Source of the DNA: Photobacterium profundum
GTDB lineage: Bacteria > Pseudomonadota > Gammaproteobacteria > Enterobacterales > Vibrionaceae
DNA length: 64,000 nt
Reading direction: 5' to 3'
Assembly (NCBI RefSeq): GCF_003026285.1
Contig: NZ_PYOD01000002.1
Span: 1 to 64,000, forward strand
Every line of letters begins with the position of its first letter. Positions within the stretch are counted from its first letter, which is position 1. Shown here piece after piece: positions 33,578 to 43,438 of the stretch. Below the pieces are notes generated by a model. That model saw only the letters and a program-made list of their open reading frames with translations. It was not told the origin of the DNA and ran no database searches. The translations under genes and the position numbers were made by a program.

Positions 33578-34171
33578 TTAGTTTTTTTTCATAAAAAAGA
33601 GCTGCACGTTTACAGGTACGCTTGTCGCGATAGAATTAAGCTTTGCCACTTGTTGTAATGCGGCAACACCACCATCTAGCTTAAAAGCCGCAGAATCAAT
33701 CACTATAGGGTTAATAGAGTTAACTTGTAACCCACCATTTTCAAGCCCTGTCACTTGCAAGCTAGCCGTTAATAGTTGTTTCTTACCGTGTAAATCGAGA
33801 TCAAATTCAACCTCAATCGGCATCGTCTTTCCAGCAGACAAACCTGATAAGGCATCAGAATCTACAGTCGCGCTTAGAGTCGCAACAGGGAATTGTTCTG
33901 TTTCAAATAGCATCTCTTTCATTCGATCATCACGAATTGATATCGCAGTATCGATGCTAGTAAGATCTATCGAGATTTTAACGTCACCTTTATCAGTTAC
34001 TGAACCACTCACATTTCTAAATTGATGCACTTCTATTACTGCTGCATTTTTTACCGACATAAAGTTAATATTCGAACCTGTCGGGCTAAGTGTCCAATCA
34101 GCCAACACCGATGATGAAAAGCTGACTAATGCGATACCTGTTGATAGAAATATATATTTTAAAAGCTTCAT
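33578..34171 (-). CDS. Secreted YceI-family lipocalin-like protein
   Basis: A 197-residue periplasmic protein with a signal peptide (about residues 1-24, ending SVLA). The YceI beta-barrel shows the expected SNINFMSVKN opening, GSVTDKGDVKISIDLTSIDT and DLDLHGKKQLLTA. YceI proteins bind isoprenoid-like lipids such as polyprenyl quinone. The gene is alone. About 295 bases downstream, up to the FAH gene, hold nothing recognisable. Confidence 0.88.
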   Translation of the reverse strand: MKLLKYIFLSTGIALVSFSSSVLADWTLSPTGSNINFMSVKNAAVIEVHQFRNVSGSVTDKGDVKISIDLTSIDTAISIRDDRMKEMLFETEQFPVATLSATVDSDALSGLSAGKTMPIEVEFDLDLHGKKQLLTASLQVTGLENGGLQVNSINPIVIDSAAFKLDGGVAALQQVAKLNSIATSVPVNVQLFFMKKN

Positions 34172-34287
34172 AAACCGCCCTGTGATTATTTAAACTGATT
34201 TCATGACTATAGGCTAAAAATAACCCACCAAAGCCTTTTCATCTAATTTTTAGACGTCACTCTAATTACGAAACTCAAATTTTTGCC

Positions 34288-34313
34288 ACAAAAAAGCCTG
34301 CAATCATGCAGGC
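34288..34313 (-). terminator. Terminator of the NUDIX gene
   Basis: A seven-base stem GCCTGCA/TGCAGGC with a four-base loop, and six or more Ts on the minus strand (34290-34295). It lies about 50 bases after the NUDIX stop. Confidence 0.83.
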
Positions 34314-34362
34314 CATTTATAAAAAAATATGAAGCAATAAGCCTTTACTTGAACAAAACCTA

Positions 34363-34935
34363 TTAGCTCGCTTTCTTTAATTCAGATATTGACACTGATG
34401 ACGGTAACAACTCATCAACAATCAATTTCAATAAAAAGGTTTCACGTTCTATCGACATGCCTTTTTTATCACTATTGGCGATCGTTTCTTCATTATGGAC
34501 AATTGCTTCATGAATATTCATCCAAACAGGTTTCATCCCATTTTTGATTTCATAATCTTCAAAGCGTGTTTCACCTAATTCAGCATCAATGGTACATACA
34601 AAACAATATGATTCCATATGAACGATATCAAATTCAGGCTTATGCCAAGGTCGGTATTCTTCATAAATACCAAATGCACGGATATCACGAATATTTTGCG
34701 CACCCGTTTCTTCTTGAAGCTCTCGAATCAAACCCATTTCTGCATCTTCACCGTCATCAATACCACCACCGGGCAAGGTGTAATCATGGTAACGAGCGGT
34801 ATAAAGCATAAGGATATTTTCACCGTCAAGAATGATACCGCGAGCCGCTTTACGATAAAAAACAGTGCCATTTAAACCTACAATATCAGGGTGCACAGAA
34901 GACTTTAATAAACGCATAGCTTGTAATAATGGCAT
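34363..34935 (-). CDS. NUDIX hydrolase
   Basis: A 190-residue NUDIX protein with a complete box, from GGGIDDGEDAEMGLIRELQEET to the following GAQ, near residues 75-98. N- and C-terminal extensions flank the domain and no zinc ribbon is present, unlike the NUDIX protein at 17850-18437. The substrate is unknown. The gene stands alone upstream of mrcB with 92 bases between. An alternative ATG 18 bases inside the proposed start is possible. Confidence 0.82.
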   Translation of the reverse strand: MPLLQAMRLLKSSVHPDIVGLNGTVFYRKAARGIILDGENILMLYTARYHDYTLPGGGIDDGEDAEMGLIRELQEETGAQNIRDIRAFGIYEEYRPWHKPEFDIVHMESYCFVCTIDAELGETRFEDYEIKNGMKPVWMNIHEAIVHNEETIANSDKKGMSIERETFLLKLIVDELLPSSVSISELKKAS

Positions 34936-35027
34936 TAATTTTGTCGCCTAATTCAATTCGAAACGAGAAAAGTCGGCTATTCTAACGTAAAAACTCACTC
35001 GTTTCAGATAATCTGTAAAATGCCGTA

Positions 35028-37433
35028 TTACCAACTAAACAATTTTTGAAAAAAACCTTCCACACTCTTAACGCAACTTGGTTGTAGGTTTCCTTTCGGA
35101 TCCCATGCTGGCAACTTACTTTGCCCCACACAACTGGCTGAATATGTGCCATTCTGTGATTGACTGTAAGTGAAGTTCGTAATTTGAGCCGGGCGACGCA
35201 ACACTAATGCTTCAGGATCACGCTGCTTAATATAATCAGAATACAATCTTAGAGCTCCCGAAGAGCCTGTTAGATTAATGCCTTTATTATCATCTCGTCC
35301 CATCCAAACAGTAACAACTTCTCGTCCATCGATACCAACATACCAACTATCTCGACTTTTATCTGTTGTGCCTGTTTTACCCGCTAAATGTGATGAGGGA
35401 AACTGCGCGTTCAAATAGCGACCAGTACCAGTCGAAACTACTTTTTGCATACCATACATCGTTAACCAAGCAGCTTGTGCAGGTACTGCTGGTGATGATT
35501 TTGGCCAATGTTGATAAATGATATTGCCTTTACCATCTGTTACGGCACTTAATGCCGTAAGGTCGGCTTTATGACCACCACTCGCAATAGTTTGATACAT
35601 CTGAGTCACTTGTAATGGCGTTAATGTAAACGCGCCCAATAACATAGAAGGTAACTTGGGCACTTCTTTTCGATCAACACCCAGCTTATCAAGTGTATCA
35701 ATCACGGTATCGAGCCCAACAGCTAAACCAAGGTTCACGGTGGGAATATTGTAAGACTTAGCCAAAGCCTGATACAACGGTACTTCACCGCGATATTGGC
35801 GATCATAGTTACGTGGCGACCAATTTTCGCCTTTTGCCCCTTTTAACGTAAGCGGTCGATCTTTCAAGCTTGTTGCGAGAGAAAAACGTTCTGGCTGTTC
35901 AAGTGCAGCAAGATAGATGGCAGGTTTAACGATAGAACCAATCTGGCGCTTGGCATCAATTGCACGGTTAAAGCCAGCATATCCCGGACGACTTCCGCCT
36001 ACCATTGCTCGAATTTCGCCAGACATACGATCAGCAATAACAACGGCAGTTTCTAGTTCTTTACCTGCTTTTTTCTCTAATTTGGGCACCGTTTGTCGAA
36101 CCGCGAGTTCTGCTTTTTCTTGCGATAAAGGATCGAGCGATGTGAATAACCGTAAACCTTTATCAGGCTGATAATCATCTCCAACATTCGCTTTTAGTTC
36201 TCGTTTAATTTGCTCAAAATACGCAGGCTGTCGATTAGCAATCTGACCTTTTTCTTGTAAATCTAATGGTAACTGTATTGCGGCTTCATAATCTGCCGAC
36301 TCTAGCTGTTTTGAATCAACCATCAAACTGAGAATTAAATCACGACGTTGTTTCGCACGCTCAGGGTATCGCCATGGATTATAATATGATGGACCCTTTA
36401 CTAGCCCCACCAACAAAGCTTGCTGATCGACACGTAACTCAGACAAAGGGCGTCCAAAATAGAAACGTGCTCCCAACGCAAATCCATGAATAGCATCTGC
36501 CCCACTTTGTGCTAAATACACTTGGTTTAAGTAACCATCAAGGATCTGATCTTTGTCATAACGATAGTCAATGATTAACGCCATGTACGCTTCTTTAAAT
36601 TTACGCCATAAACTACGTTCGCTACTTAAGAAAAGGTTTTTAGCAAGCTGCTGGGTAAGTGTACTACCACCTTGAACGGTTCTACCCGCTTTTAGATTAG
36701 CTAAAAACGCACGCGCAATCGCAACAGGAGACACACCATCATGCTCATAAAAATTGCGATCTTCCGTAGTAAGTAAAGCTTGAATTAATGGCTCCGGCAT
36801 TTCATCTTTCGGTAAATAAATACGCTGTTCTTCGGCTTTTGCTTCTAACATACCCAGCATTTTAGGCTCTACACGAAGAAAGCCTAATTCTCGGTTTGAC
36901 TCGACTTCTGAAATGCGTTTAATCGATGCATAGTCAAAATCAACCACAACATGCCGAGCACCTTCAACGCCTTCTTTAAATTCAAAAGGACGGCGTACAA
37001 ATTCAACGCGCTGACGGCTTACCGAATACTCACCACTTTGCCTTGGCGCAGCGACTTTTCTGTATTTTAAGACTTTAAGTTCGTTGACTAAATCATCAAA
37101 TCGAATCGGGGCACCCGGTTGCAGAGTCAGTTCTCTCGCATAGACAACCGAAGGTAACTGCCAAAGCTGCCCTTCAAATTTATCGCTTACGGTTTGGTTG
37201 AGTGAAAACCCCATCCATACAATGCCAACCGTACCCATTATTAGGGCACCAATCAGCGTACGCTTAACCCAGACACGTTTCGACTTCTTTGACGGCGTAG
37301 AAGGTGGTGGTGGTGAAGGTGACAGCTTCGAGTCTAATGACAATGATTCTGCTTGTTTGTTTAGATCCGGTGAGGTTTGGGATTCAAGTGGTGTGTTTGG
37401 ATCACGGTGTTTGTGTTTATCTGACATAGTCAT
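35028..37433 (-). CDS. mrcB: Bifunctional penicillin-binding protein 1B
   Basis: An 801-residue class A PBP. A basic, Pro-rich cytoplasmic tail (residues 1-55) precedes one membrane span (about 58-80). A UB2H-like domain follows (RFDDLVNELKVLKYRKV). The glycosyltransferase domain shows TTEDRNFYEHDG, GGSTLTQQLAKNLFL and KGPSYYNPWR. The transpeptidase domain shows GSIVKP, KSYN and KTGTT, so all catalytic elements are present. The length matches vibrio PBP1B. It polymerises and cross-links peptidoglycan. It is a single gene. Confidence 0.94.
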   Translation of the reverse strand: MTMSDKHKHRDPNTPLESQTSPDLNKQAESLSLDSKLSPSPPPPSTPSKKSKRVWVKRTLIGALIMGTVGIVWMGFSLNQTVSDKFEGQLWQLPSVVYARELTLQPGAPIRFDDLVNELKVLKYRKVAAPRQSGEYSVSRQRVEFVRRPFEFKEGVEGARHVVVDFDYASIKRISEVESNRELGFLRVEPKMLGMLEAKAEEQRIYLPKDEMPEPLIQALLTTEDRNFYEHDGVSPVAIARAFLANLKAGRTVQGGSTLTQQLAKNLFLSSERSLWRKFKEAYMALIIDYRYDKDQILDGYLNQVYLAQSGADAIHGFALGARFYFGRPLSELRVDQQALLVGLVKGPSYYNPWRYPERAKQRRDLILSLMVDSKQLESADYEAAIQLPLDLQEKGQIANRQPAYFEQIKRELKANVGDDYQPDKGLRLFTSLDPLSQEKAELAVRQTVPKLEKKAGKELETAVVIADRMSGEIRAMVGGSRPGYAGFNRAIDAKRQIGSIVKPAIYLAALEQPERFSLATSLKDRPLTLKGAKGENWSPRNYDRQYRGEVPLYQALAKSYNIPTVNLGLAVGLDTVIDTLDKLGVDRKEVPKLPSMLLGAFTLTPLQVTQMYQTIASGGHKADLTALSAVTDGKGNIIYQHWPKSSPAVPAQAAWLTMYGMQKVVSTGTGRYLNAQFPSSHLAGKTGTTDKSRDSWYVGIDGREVVTVWMGRDDNKGINLTGSSGALRLYSDYIKQRDPEALVLRRPAQITNFTYSQSQNGTYSASCVGQSKLPAWDPKGNLQPSCVKSVEGFFQKLFSW

Positions 37434-37591
37434 AAATAGTACTTATTACTCAGATAATGCCTGAGTCTTACCCTGCTGTGTTAATGGCTCCACAATCTAT
37501 TGAGGGAGCTCTAATGGGCGCATAATAAGAAATAAGCGCCCTATAAATGTCATGCTTTTGTCAGAGCACGATGTTGCCAAGATTTGCACAG

Positions 37592-37618
37592 ACCCAAGCA
37601 CTTTAACGTCACTTGGGT
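37592..37618. repeat. ACCCAAG...CTTGGGT palindrome, related to the dispersed repeat
   Basis: A 27-base near-palindrome with arms ACCCAAG (37592-37598) and CTTGGGT (37612-37618). The left arm sequence ACCCAAGCA is shared with the two TATACCCA copies. It sits in the gap between divergent mrcB and a hypothetical gene. Confidence 0.6.
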
Positions 37619-37723
37619 ATAATGATGGTAATTCAATAGAAAATCCCTCAAAATACGCGCCCGTTTATCGTTAATACGATGAATAACATCCTGTCTTTTA
37701 TTGAACAATTGCTGAGAATAACT

Positions 37724-38170
37724 ATGGAACGCGACTACAAACTTGAATGCCTGTTGACTATGCCACGCCACGAGCTAGAAGAATTTAGTCACCGTGTTAT
37801 TAGCCGTATGGTACCTGAAGAGGTTATGCAGGAATTGTTCACGTTCGATCAAGAAGAAATCGATAGTGACGAGCGTATGCGCTCTGCTCAACTAGATGCC
37901 ATGTTACGTATGACATCTATCGCATTAGGTGAAGTGAAAGTTGCGTTCTCTGATTCAGAAAATGCAAATCAGAATGCTATTCGTATGACTCGCCTTATTC
38001 TATGGCACTTTTATGCGATGTCATTCAACCTTGAAGCAGCAGTCACACTTGAACAGCACTGTGAACAAGTTGAAGTTATTTTAGTCGATGCACCTGATAA
38101 TGCTTTTGGATGGATTAAAGTACTGACTGAGCTACTGCACAAATATGCGGAACTCAGCGAAAAGAAATAA
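37724..38170 (+). CDS. Conserved-looking cytoplasmic protein of unknown function
   Basis: A protein of about 148 residues, mostly helical and acidic, without signal or membrane segments. I start at ATG 37724 (MERDYKLECLL). An ATG at 37679 would add 15 residues encoded by sequence with no ribosome binding site. Motifs I can see are a MPRHELEEFSHRVIS helix near residue 13 and an acidic FDQEEIDSDERM segment. I do not recognise the family. It ends at a strong bidirectional terminator. Confidence 0.65.
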   Translation: MERDYKLECLLTMPRHELEEFSHRVISRMVPEEVMQELFTFDQEEIDSDERMRSAQLDAMLRMTSIALGEVKVAFSDSENANQNAIRMTRLILWHFYAMSFNLEAAVTLEQHCEQVEVILVDAPDNAFGWIKVLTELLHKYAELSEKK

Positions 38171-38201
38171 CAATCACTGAATTTTCCAGAGCAAATCTAA
38201 C

Positions 38202-38227
38202 AAAAAAGCCGCATCAGCGGCTTTTTT
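38202..38227. terminator. Bidirectional terminator
   Basis: Perfect eleven-base arms AAAAAAGCCGC and GCGGCTTTTTT with loop ATCA, between convergent genes (the hypothetical gene and the phosphohexomutase gene). Confidence 0.92.
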
Positions 38228-38257
38228 CATGGAACAACGCAACATAATAAGACAAAG

Positions 38258-39967
38258 CTAACAGGCAATAGATGCTTGATGCTGCAAGATTAAGTCATTC
38301 ATTGCAGATTCTGCACGTTGCTGAGCATGCTCTAGGGTATCTTCATGGATCATTGGCTCTACAACTTCGTAGTAGCATTTTAACTTGGGTTCTGTTCCAG
38401 AAGGGCGCACTACAACGCGTGCCCCACTGTCTAGATGGTAAATCAATACATCACTCGCGGGTAAATCAATATTTACAACCGTTCCATCTTGAAACGTTCG
38501 CTTAGATGACTTCAAATCATCGGTTTGCAAAACAGTTTGACCTGCAATCTGCATTATAGGGTTAGCCCGTAGCTTATCGCCAATAGGCGCCGCCGCTGGG
38601 TCTAATGCAATACTTCGCTGAGCATTAAGGTACAGACCATGCTCACGATAAATAGCCTCAAGCTGATCCCATATTGTTTGACCATTACTGGCTAATTCTG
38701 CGGTTAATTGGGCAAATGCCACCAAAGCCGATAAACCATCTTTATCCCACACCTCACTGCCGACGGTATAACCTAAGGCTTCTTCATAAGCGAACAAGAA
38801 TTGGCTGGTTTCTGTTTCTTGTTGCATGCCTACATTCGTTAACCATTTAAACCCCGTTAGTGTTTGATAAAAATTAGCGCCAGCAGATTTCGCTATTTGC
38901 TCTAATAAGCTTGAAGATACGATAGTAGCACCGACTAGATTTTGCTCAGCTTTTGCATGCGATAACAAATAATGACCAAAGAGCACGCCAACTTGATCCC
39001 CCGTTAGCATTTTGTATTCACTATTATCTAGCTGTACAGCAACAGCAAAGCGATCAGCATCCGGATCATTCGCACACGCTAAAGTCGCACCATGTTTTTT
39101 GGCTTCTGCTATCACCATATCCATCGCACCTGGTTCTTCAGGGTTGGGGAAGTTAACCGTTGGGAATGCACCATCAGGCTCACGTTGTGCAGCGACACTG
39201 TACACATGATTAAAGCCTGCATCGTGTAACAGGGTTTCTGCCATATTGGCACCGACACCATGCATGGCGGTATAAGCAAGGCTAATGCCATCAGGTTGAG
39301 TATTATTTGAAAGTAATGGGTTTTCATTCATGGTTCGACGATATTCTTGATAGAAGTCATCATCAAGCCACACTAATAGCCCTTGTTGGTGGGCTATTTC
39401 TAAATCCATTAAATGCAGTTCTTTTTGTGCGGCCAGATCAATTTCAGCGGCAATACCGGAATCATGCGGAGGAATAATTTGCGCCCCATTGCCCCAATAT
39501 ACTTTAAAACCATTGTAAGCTGGCGGGTTATGACTAGCGGTTACCACAATACCTGCTGCGGTGCCTAGGTGCTTGACGCCAAATGCAACTAGAGGTGTTG
39601 CCGCAACGCGTACCGTAAGGTAAACCTTTATACCATGCGCCGTTAACGCTGATGCCGCATCGCAAGCAAATTGCTTTGAGTCGGGTCTACCATCGTAACC
39701 AATCACCACCCCTCTAAATTCAGCGTCATGTTGTTGTGCTTTTAAATAATGCGCTAAACCAATGGCAGTTTCTTGAATCACTAAACGGTTCATTCGATTA
39801 GGCCCTGCACCAACAATCCCTCTTAACCCTGCTGTACCAAACTCTAAACGACCGTTGAATCGATCTTCTAACTCGGCTGACTCTTGCGAATCAATCAGTC
39901 GTTGTAGTTCATCTCGAGTGTTAGGATCAGGGTCTCTTGATAGCCAACGAGAAATTATAGTCTTCAT
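38258..39967 (-). CDS. Alpha-D-phosphohexomutase (phosphoglucomutase/phosphomannomutase)
   Basis: A 569-residue phospho-sugar mutase, the longer PGM2-like type. The phosphoserine loop VTASHNPPAYNGFKVYWGNG is near residue 145, the Mg-binding loop NDPDADRF near residue 300, the sugar-binding FAYEEALG near residue 392 and the phosphate-binding RPSGTEPK near residue 520. All catalytic elements are intact. It interconverts hexose 1- and 6-phosphates and feeds sugar nucleotide pathways. It is a single gene; glucose versus mannose preference cannot be decided by eye. Confidence 0.9.
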   Translation of the reverse strand: MKTIISRWLSRDPDPNTRDELQRLIDSQESAELEDRFNGRLEFGTAGLRGIVGAGPNRMNRLVIQETAIGLAHYLKAQQHDAEFRGVVIGYDGRPDSKQFACDAASALTAHGIKVYLTVRVAATPLVAFGVKHLGTAAGIVVTASHNPPAYNGFKVYWGNGAQIIPPHDSGIAAEIDLAAQKELHLMDLEIAHQQGLLVWLDDDFYQEYRRTMNENPLLSNNTQPDGISLAYTAMHGVGANMAETLLHDAGFNHVYSVAAQREPDGAFPTVNFPNPEEPGAMDMVIAEAKKHGATLACANDPDADRFAVAVQLDNSEYKMLTGDQVGVLFGHYLLSHAKAEQNLVGATIVSSSLLEQIAKSAGANFYQTLTGFKWLTNVGMQQETETSQFLFAYEEALGYTVGSEVWDKDGLSALVAFAQLTAELASNGQTIWDQLEAIYREHGLYLNAQRSIALDPAAAPIGDKLRANPIMQIAGQTVLQTDDLKSSKRTFQDGTVVNIDLPASDVLIYHLDSGARVVVRPSGTEPKLKCYYEVVEPMIHEDTLEHAQQRAESAMNDLILQHQASIAC

Positions 39968-40523
39968 TCTGTCTGTTCCTACTACGTTAATATCTTACCA
40001 AAATACCATAAATGATATTCATTCGCATTTGGTTTCTTTGTATATACATGTTAATAATTGAAACAACAAATCAATTTCGCTAAATACAGTATAGAAGTTA
40101 TCGTCACAACCAAAAATGAAGATAAAGCTCACCTTAGCTAACTCGGTATTTTTACAATTGAGCTAAGTAAAAACACCCCGTCTTAAACCTTAACAATGAC
40201 TAAAAAAGCCGACATAATTGTTAATTAAAACCCGCAAAAATATATTTTTTCTAGTTAATTCAACTTTTTAACCGTACAAAAGTTAAATTCAAATAATAAG
40301 TGAAAAACGCCTAGCTTTTAAGGCAAAATAATATGAAACCCAACTAGTATTGAATGTGAATATTCAAATACTAATTGAACATTTTTTATATTTAATAACA
40401 GACAGTTAGAATTAATATTATTGAAGTGTCAAAAAAACACCACAAAAAAATATGGGTTGAACTATTGTTAAATTAGCTTGGGTTATTAGACAAGCAATAT
40501 TAAAAACTTACAGGAGTATTACC
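39968..40523. promoter_or_regulatory. Long AT-rich control region before the Tad operon
   Basis: A 556-base gene-free region between the divergent mutase gene and flp. It contains a weak hairpin (CTTAGCT at 40133-40139 with AGCTAAG at 40161-40167) and a small GCTTG...CAAGC hairpin near 40476. The Tad promoter should lie in the last 200 bases, but no clear consensus could be assigned. Confidence 0.45.
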
Positions 40524-40697
40524 ATGCAGAATTTCAAACAGTCTCTAATCGAATTTTGGAAAGACGAAGAAGGCTTAACAACGGTTGAGTATGCTATTGC
40601 AGGATCACTTGTTGGGGCAGCTGTTGTTGGCGCATTTACTTCTCTTGGTGAAAAAGTTACATCTTCAGTTAACGCAATGGCAACTGCTATTTCTTAA
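40524..40697 (+). CDS. flp: Flp-type prepilin
   Basis: A 57-residue prepilin and the structural subunit of the Tad pilus. A charged leader of 17 residues ends DEEG, followed by the processed N-terminus LTTVEYAIAGSLVGAAVVGA with the Glu and Tyr of the Flp motif and a single hydrophobic helix. CAGGAG is eight bases before the ATG. It is the first gene of the operon; 43 bases separate it from the prepilin peptidase gene. Only one flp gene is seen, whereas some Tad loci have two. Confidence 0.93.
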   Translation: MQNFKQSLIEFWKDEEGLTTVEYAIAGSLVGAAVVGAFTSLGEKVTSSVNAMATAIS

Positions 40698-40740
40698 CTT
40701 CAAGTTTACTATTAATTTGATAATTAAGTAGGCTAAGCAT

Positions 40741-41247
40741 ATGAATCTAGTGATTCTTAGCGTTGTGATTTATTCTGCTCTTTATGATCTTAGAGAGAAT
40801 AAAATACCTAATAGTGCTGTTGTTATTTTAGCATTATTTGGGCTAACTCAAGCAATAATTTCATCATTATTCATAGGGTCACTAGATTTTCATCACCTTA
40901 CCGATGCCTTAATAGGGTTTATAGTCGGCTTATTGGTTTCTATTATATTGCATTATCTAGGTCTATTTGGAGCCGGTGATGCAAAATTACTCGCAGCACT
41001 GGGTATTGTGGTTGGTTTTCCAAACATATTATTATTAATTTCGATGTCTGTTATTTTTTCCGGGGTACTATCATTATTATTAATGATTTGTAAGCACGAG
41101 TTCATACCCAATTTTAGACGTTGGGCGAATATTATTTTTTATCAATTCTATCAGTCACCTCAATCTGATTCCATTGCGGTAAATGCCGTTCCTATGGGTG
41201 GTGCTATTTTACTTGCTACGCTCTATTGCGAATTTTATATGTTTTAA
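40741..41247 (+). CDS. tadV: Tad prepilin peptidase
   Basis: A 168-residue type IV prepilin peptidase of the short TadV/CpaA type, with about five to six membrane spans. The two catalytic Asp regions are visible: YDLRENKIPN near residue 15 and FGAGDAKLLAALG near residue 76. It cleaves the Flp leader and probably those of the pseudopilins TadE and TadF. It lacks the methylase domain of PilD, as expected. Confidence 0.9.
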   Translation: MNLVILSVVIYSALYDLRENKIPNSAVVILALFGLTQAIISSLFIGSLDFHHLTDALIGFIVGLLVSIILHYLGLFGAGDAKLLAALGIVVGFPNILLLISMSVIFSGVLSLLLMICKHEFIPNFRRWANIIFYQFYQSPQSDSIAVNAVPMGGAILLATLYCEFYMF

Positions 41248-41268
41248 CATTAATAAAGAGGCTAATCT

Positions 41269-42627
41269 ATGACACATCCTGCTTCTTCTGCTATCACTGA
41301 ATCAACGACTTCGAATAACTTGCTTCCTAAGCCTCGAACCATTGAACAGACAGGTATTCCTCCACGATTACTTGAGAGTTTACTGTTAAAGCATTTATCA
41401 CAAGCCATTGATTTAGATGTACCTCACCTTTCACGGTCAATGGCATTACCCGGTAATCTTATCGATATTTTAGCGCAAAAGCTCAAGGCAGAAGCGCTTG
41501 TTGAAGTACGGTCTGATTTAAGAATAGATAAAGGTATTCGGTATGCATTAACCAAAAAAGGTATGCTATATGCCCAACACGAACTACAACGCGATGGGTA
41601 TCTTGGGCCGACCCCTATTCCTCTTTCACTTTATAAAAAGATTGTTACCTCACAAAGCTTAAATAAAGAATCGGTTACCCCTGATAGTTTAAAAAAAGGG
41701 CTAAGCGATTTAATATTGCCAGAAAAATTGATAGGTCAGTTAGGTCCTGCACTTAACTCTGGACGAGCCATCTTTATTTACGGTTTACCGGGTACGGGTA
41801 AAACCTATGTTTCTCGTCGCCTTGTAAGAATGTTCAAATCCAATGTCTATATTCCTCATTCAGTGTGCATTGGACATCAAATTTTACAAGTTTACGATCC
41901 GATTATTCATGAAAAAGTTAACTCGGCTCCAATAACGCCAGGAATAACATCAGCACCCAGTTTACGCCTAGATAACGGGCATGATGAACGGCTACTTTTA
42001 TGTAAACGACCTGAAGTCGTAGTCGGTGGTGAGCTAACCGATAAAATGTTTGAGGTATCTTATGACATGGCTCATAAGATAAACCGCGCCCCGCTTCAAA
42101 TGAAAGCCAATAATGGCATTTTTCTTATTGATGATCTTGGTCGTCAAAGAGTCTCTGTTGATACGATACTAAATCGCTGGATTGTTCCTTTAGAAGAAAA
42201 AATTGACTATCTCGCCATGGCTTCAGGTGAACATTTTGATATCCCATTTGAACAAGTATTAGTTTTTTCATCTAACATTCACCCAGCCAAGCTTGCCGAT
42301 GATGCATTCCTTAGACGAATTGGGTACAAAATTGAATTTGAGCCCATATCGGTTAATGACTATCAATATCTTTGGCAACAACAAGGCTTACTTCATGGGT
42401 TAAACATCCCAAGTGAAAGCCTTAACCATGTAATAGACACATTGCACAAGAATTATAATATTCCGTTATTGCCTTGCTACCCAAGGGATTTGGTGACCAT
42501 GTGTCGCAATCAAATTGATTTTTTCCAGCTTGATAAACATATAACGCCATCACTCATTAATAGTGTATGGGGCAGCTATTTTGTTGATCGTGCTGAGCAT
42601 GATGTATTAGGAGGTACACATGGCTAA
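41269..42627 (+). CDS. AAA-type ATPase inside the Tad operon
   Basis: A 452-residue P-loop ATPase. The Walker A GLPGTGKT is near residues 172-179, the Walker B GIFLIDDLG near 284-291, and a sensor segment FSSNIHPAKLADDAFLRR near 343. The N-terminal 110 residues look like a winged-helix region (ALTKKGMLYAQ). The ATPase region recalls MoxR/RavA-like or MCM-like AAA proteins, not the TadA secretion ATPase encoded later. AGAGG precedes the ATG. Such an ATPase is not part of the canonical Tad gene list; a chaperone or regulatory role in pilus assembly is possible. Confidence 0.78.
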   Translation: MTHPASSAITESTTSNNLLPKPRTIEQTGIPPRLLESLLLKHLSQAIDLDVPHLSRSMALPGNLIDILAQKLKAEALVEVRSDLRIDKGIRYALTKKGMLYAQHELQRDGYLGPTPIPLSLYKKIVTSQSLNKESVTPDSLKKGLSDLILPEKLIGQLGPALNSGRAIFIYGLPGTGKTYVSRRLVRMFKSNVYIPHSVCIGHQILQVYDPIIHEKVNSAPITPGITSAPSLRLDNGHDERLLLCKRPEVVVGGELTDKMFEVSYDMAHKINRAPLQMKANNGIFLIDDLGRQRVSVDTILNRWIVPLEEKIDYLAMASGEHFDIPFEQVLVFSSNIHPAKLADDAFLRRIGYKIEFEPISVNDYQYLWQQQGLLHGLNIPSESLNHVIDTLHKNYNIPLLPCYPRDLVTMCRNQIDFFQLDKHITPSLINSVWGSYFVDRAEHDVLGGTHG

Positions 42628-43420
42628 AGGCAAAATATTTCTGACCTTATTCATTTCAATCATGATGGGGCTTGGGGCGCTGATATTGGCTAACAACTGG
42701 CTACAATCAAAACAAGCCAACCTCAATTCGCAAACCAAACCATCAGAACCCGTTACTCAGGTTGAAGTTCAAATAAAAGAAGTCATGAAAGAAGAACCTA
42801 AAGTGCCAAGAGTAACGGCTCAACAAAGAATTCCGCTTGGCACAAAAATAGAGGCAAAGCATCTTAGTATTGAATATTACCCGACTGATTTAGTGTCGAC
42901 TAAGGGGTATGAAACACCAGAACAGGTAGTCGGTATGCTTGCTCGGAATGAAATATTTGAAGGTGACCTATTACGCAAAGAACGCCTTGTAACACCTGGG
43001 GAAGGAACAACGCTTGCCGCTTTAATCTCACCGAATATGCGTGCCGTTACCATTCGAGTCAATGATGTTATTGGTGTTGCTGGCTTCTTATTACCCGGCG
43101 ATTTTGTCGATGTTATCTATACCAAAGAAAAATCAAACAACGCTGTAACAGTATTAAAGAAAATTAAAATTCTCGCCGTTGATCAAACCGCCCGAACAGA
43201 TGATTCAAAACCCGTTATTGTACGCGCTGTCACACTAGAATTAACGCCTAAACAAGCTGAATCTTTAGTCACAGCCAAATCTAAAGGCGAATTACAGCTT
43301 TCATTGCGTAATCCCAATGATATTGAAAAAATTAAAACGAAACGTGTTTATCGCCGCACAACCGATGCAGTAACCATTATAAAAGGGACTGACACAAGTC
43401 GTGTCAATGTACGTATATAG
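42620..43420 (+). CDS. rcpC: Flp pilus assembly protein, CpaB type
   Basis: A 266-residue RcpC/CpaB protein with an N-terminal anchor (residues 5-24), a SAF domain (about 60-125, QRIPLGTKIEAKHL...) and the RcpC domain (ISPNMRAVTIRVNDVIGVAGFLLPGDFVDV). It acts at the periplasmic side of the outer-membrane channel. It overlaps the AAA ATPase gene by eight bases and has GGAGG within that overlap. Length and order are standard. Confidence 0.9.
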   Translation: MAKGKIFLTLFISIMMGLGALILANNWLQSKQANLNSQTKPSEPVTQVEVQIKEVMKEEPKVPRVTAQQRIPLGTKIEAKHLSIEYYPTDLVSTKGYETPEQVVGMLARNEIFEGDLLRKERLVTPGEGTTLAALISPNMRAVTIRVNDVIGVAGFLLPGDFVDVIYTKEKSNNAVTVLKKIKILAVDQTARTDDSKPVIVRAVTLELTPKQAESLVTAKSKGELQLSLRNPNDIEKIKTKRVYRRTTDAVTIIKGTDTSRVNVRI

Positions 43421-43438
43421 TCACATGGAGTCAATAAA

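Noticed and set aside
34363..34935. A link between this NUDIX gene and the catabolic island NUDIX
   Set aside because: It lacks the zinc ribbon, is 16 kb away and has its own terminator. The two merely share a superfamily.
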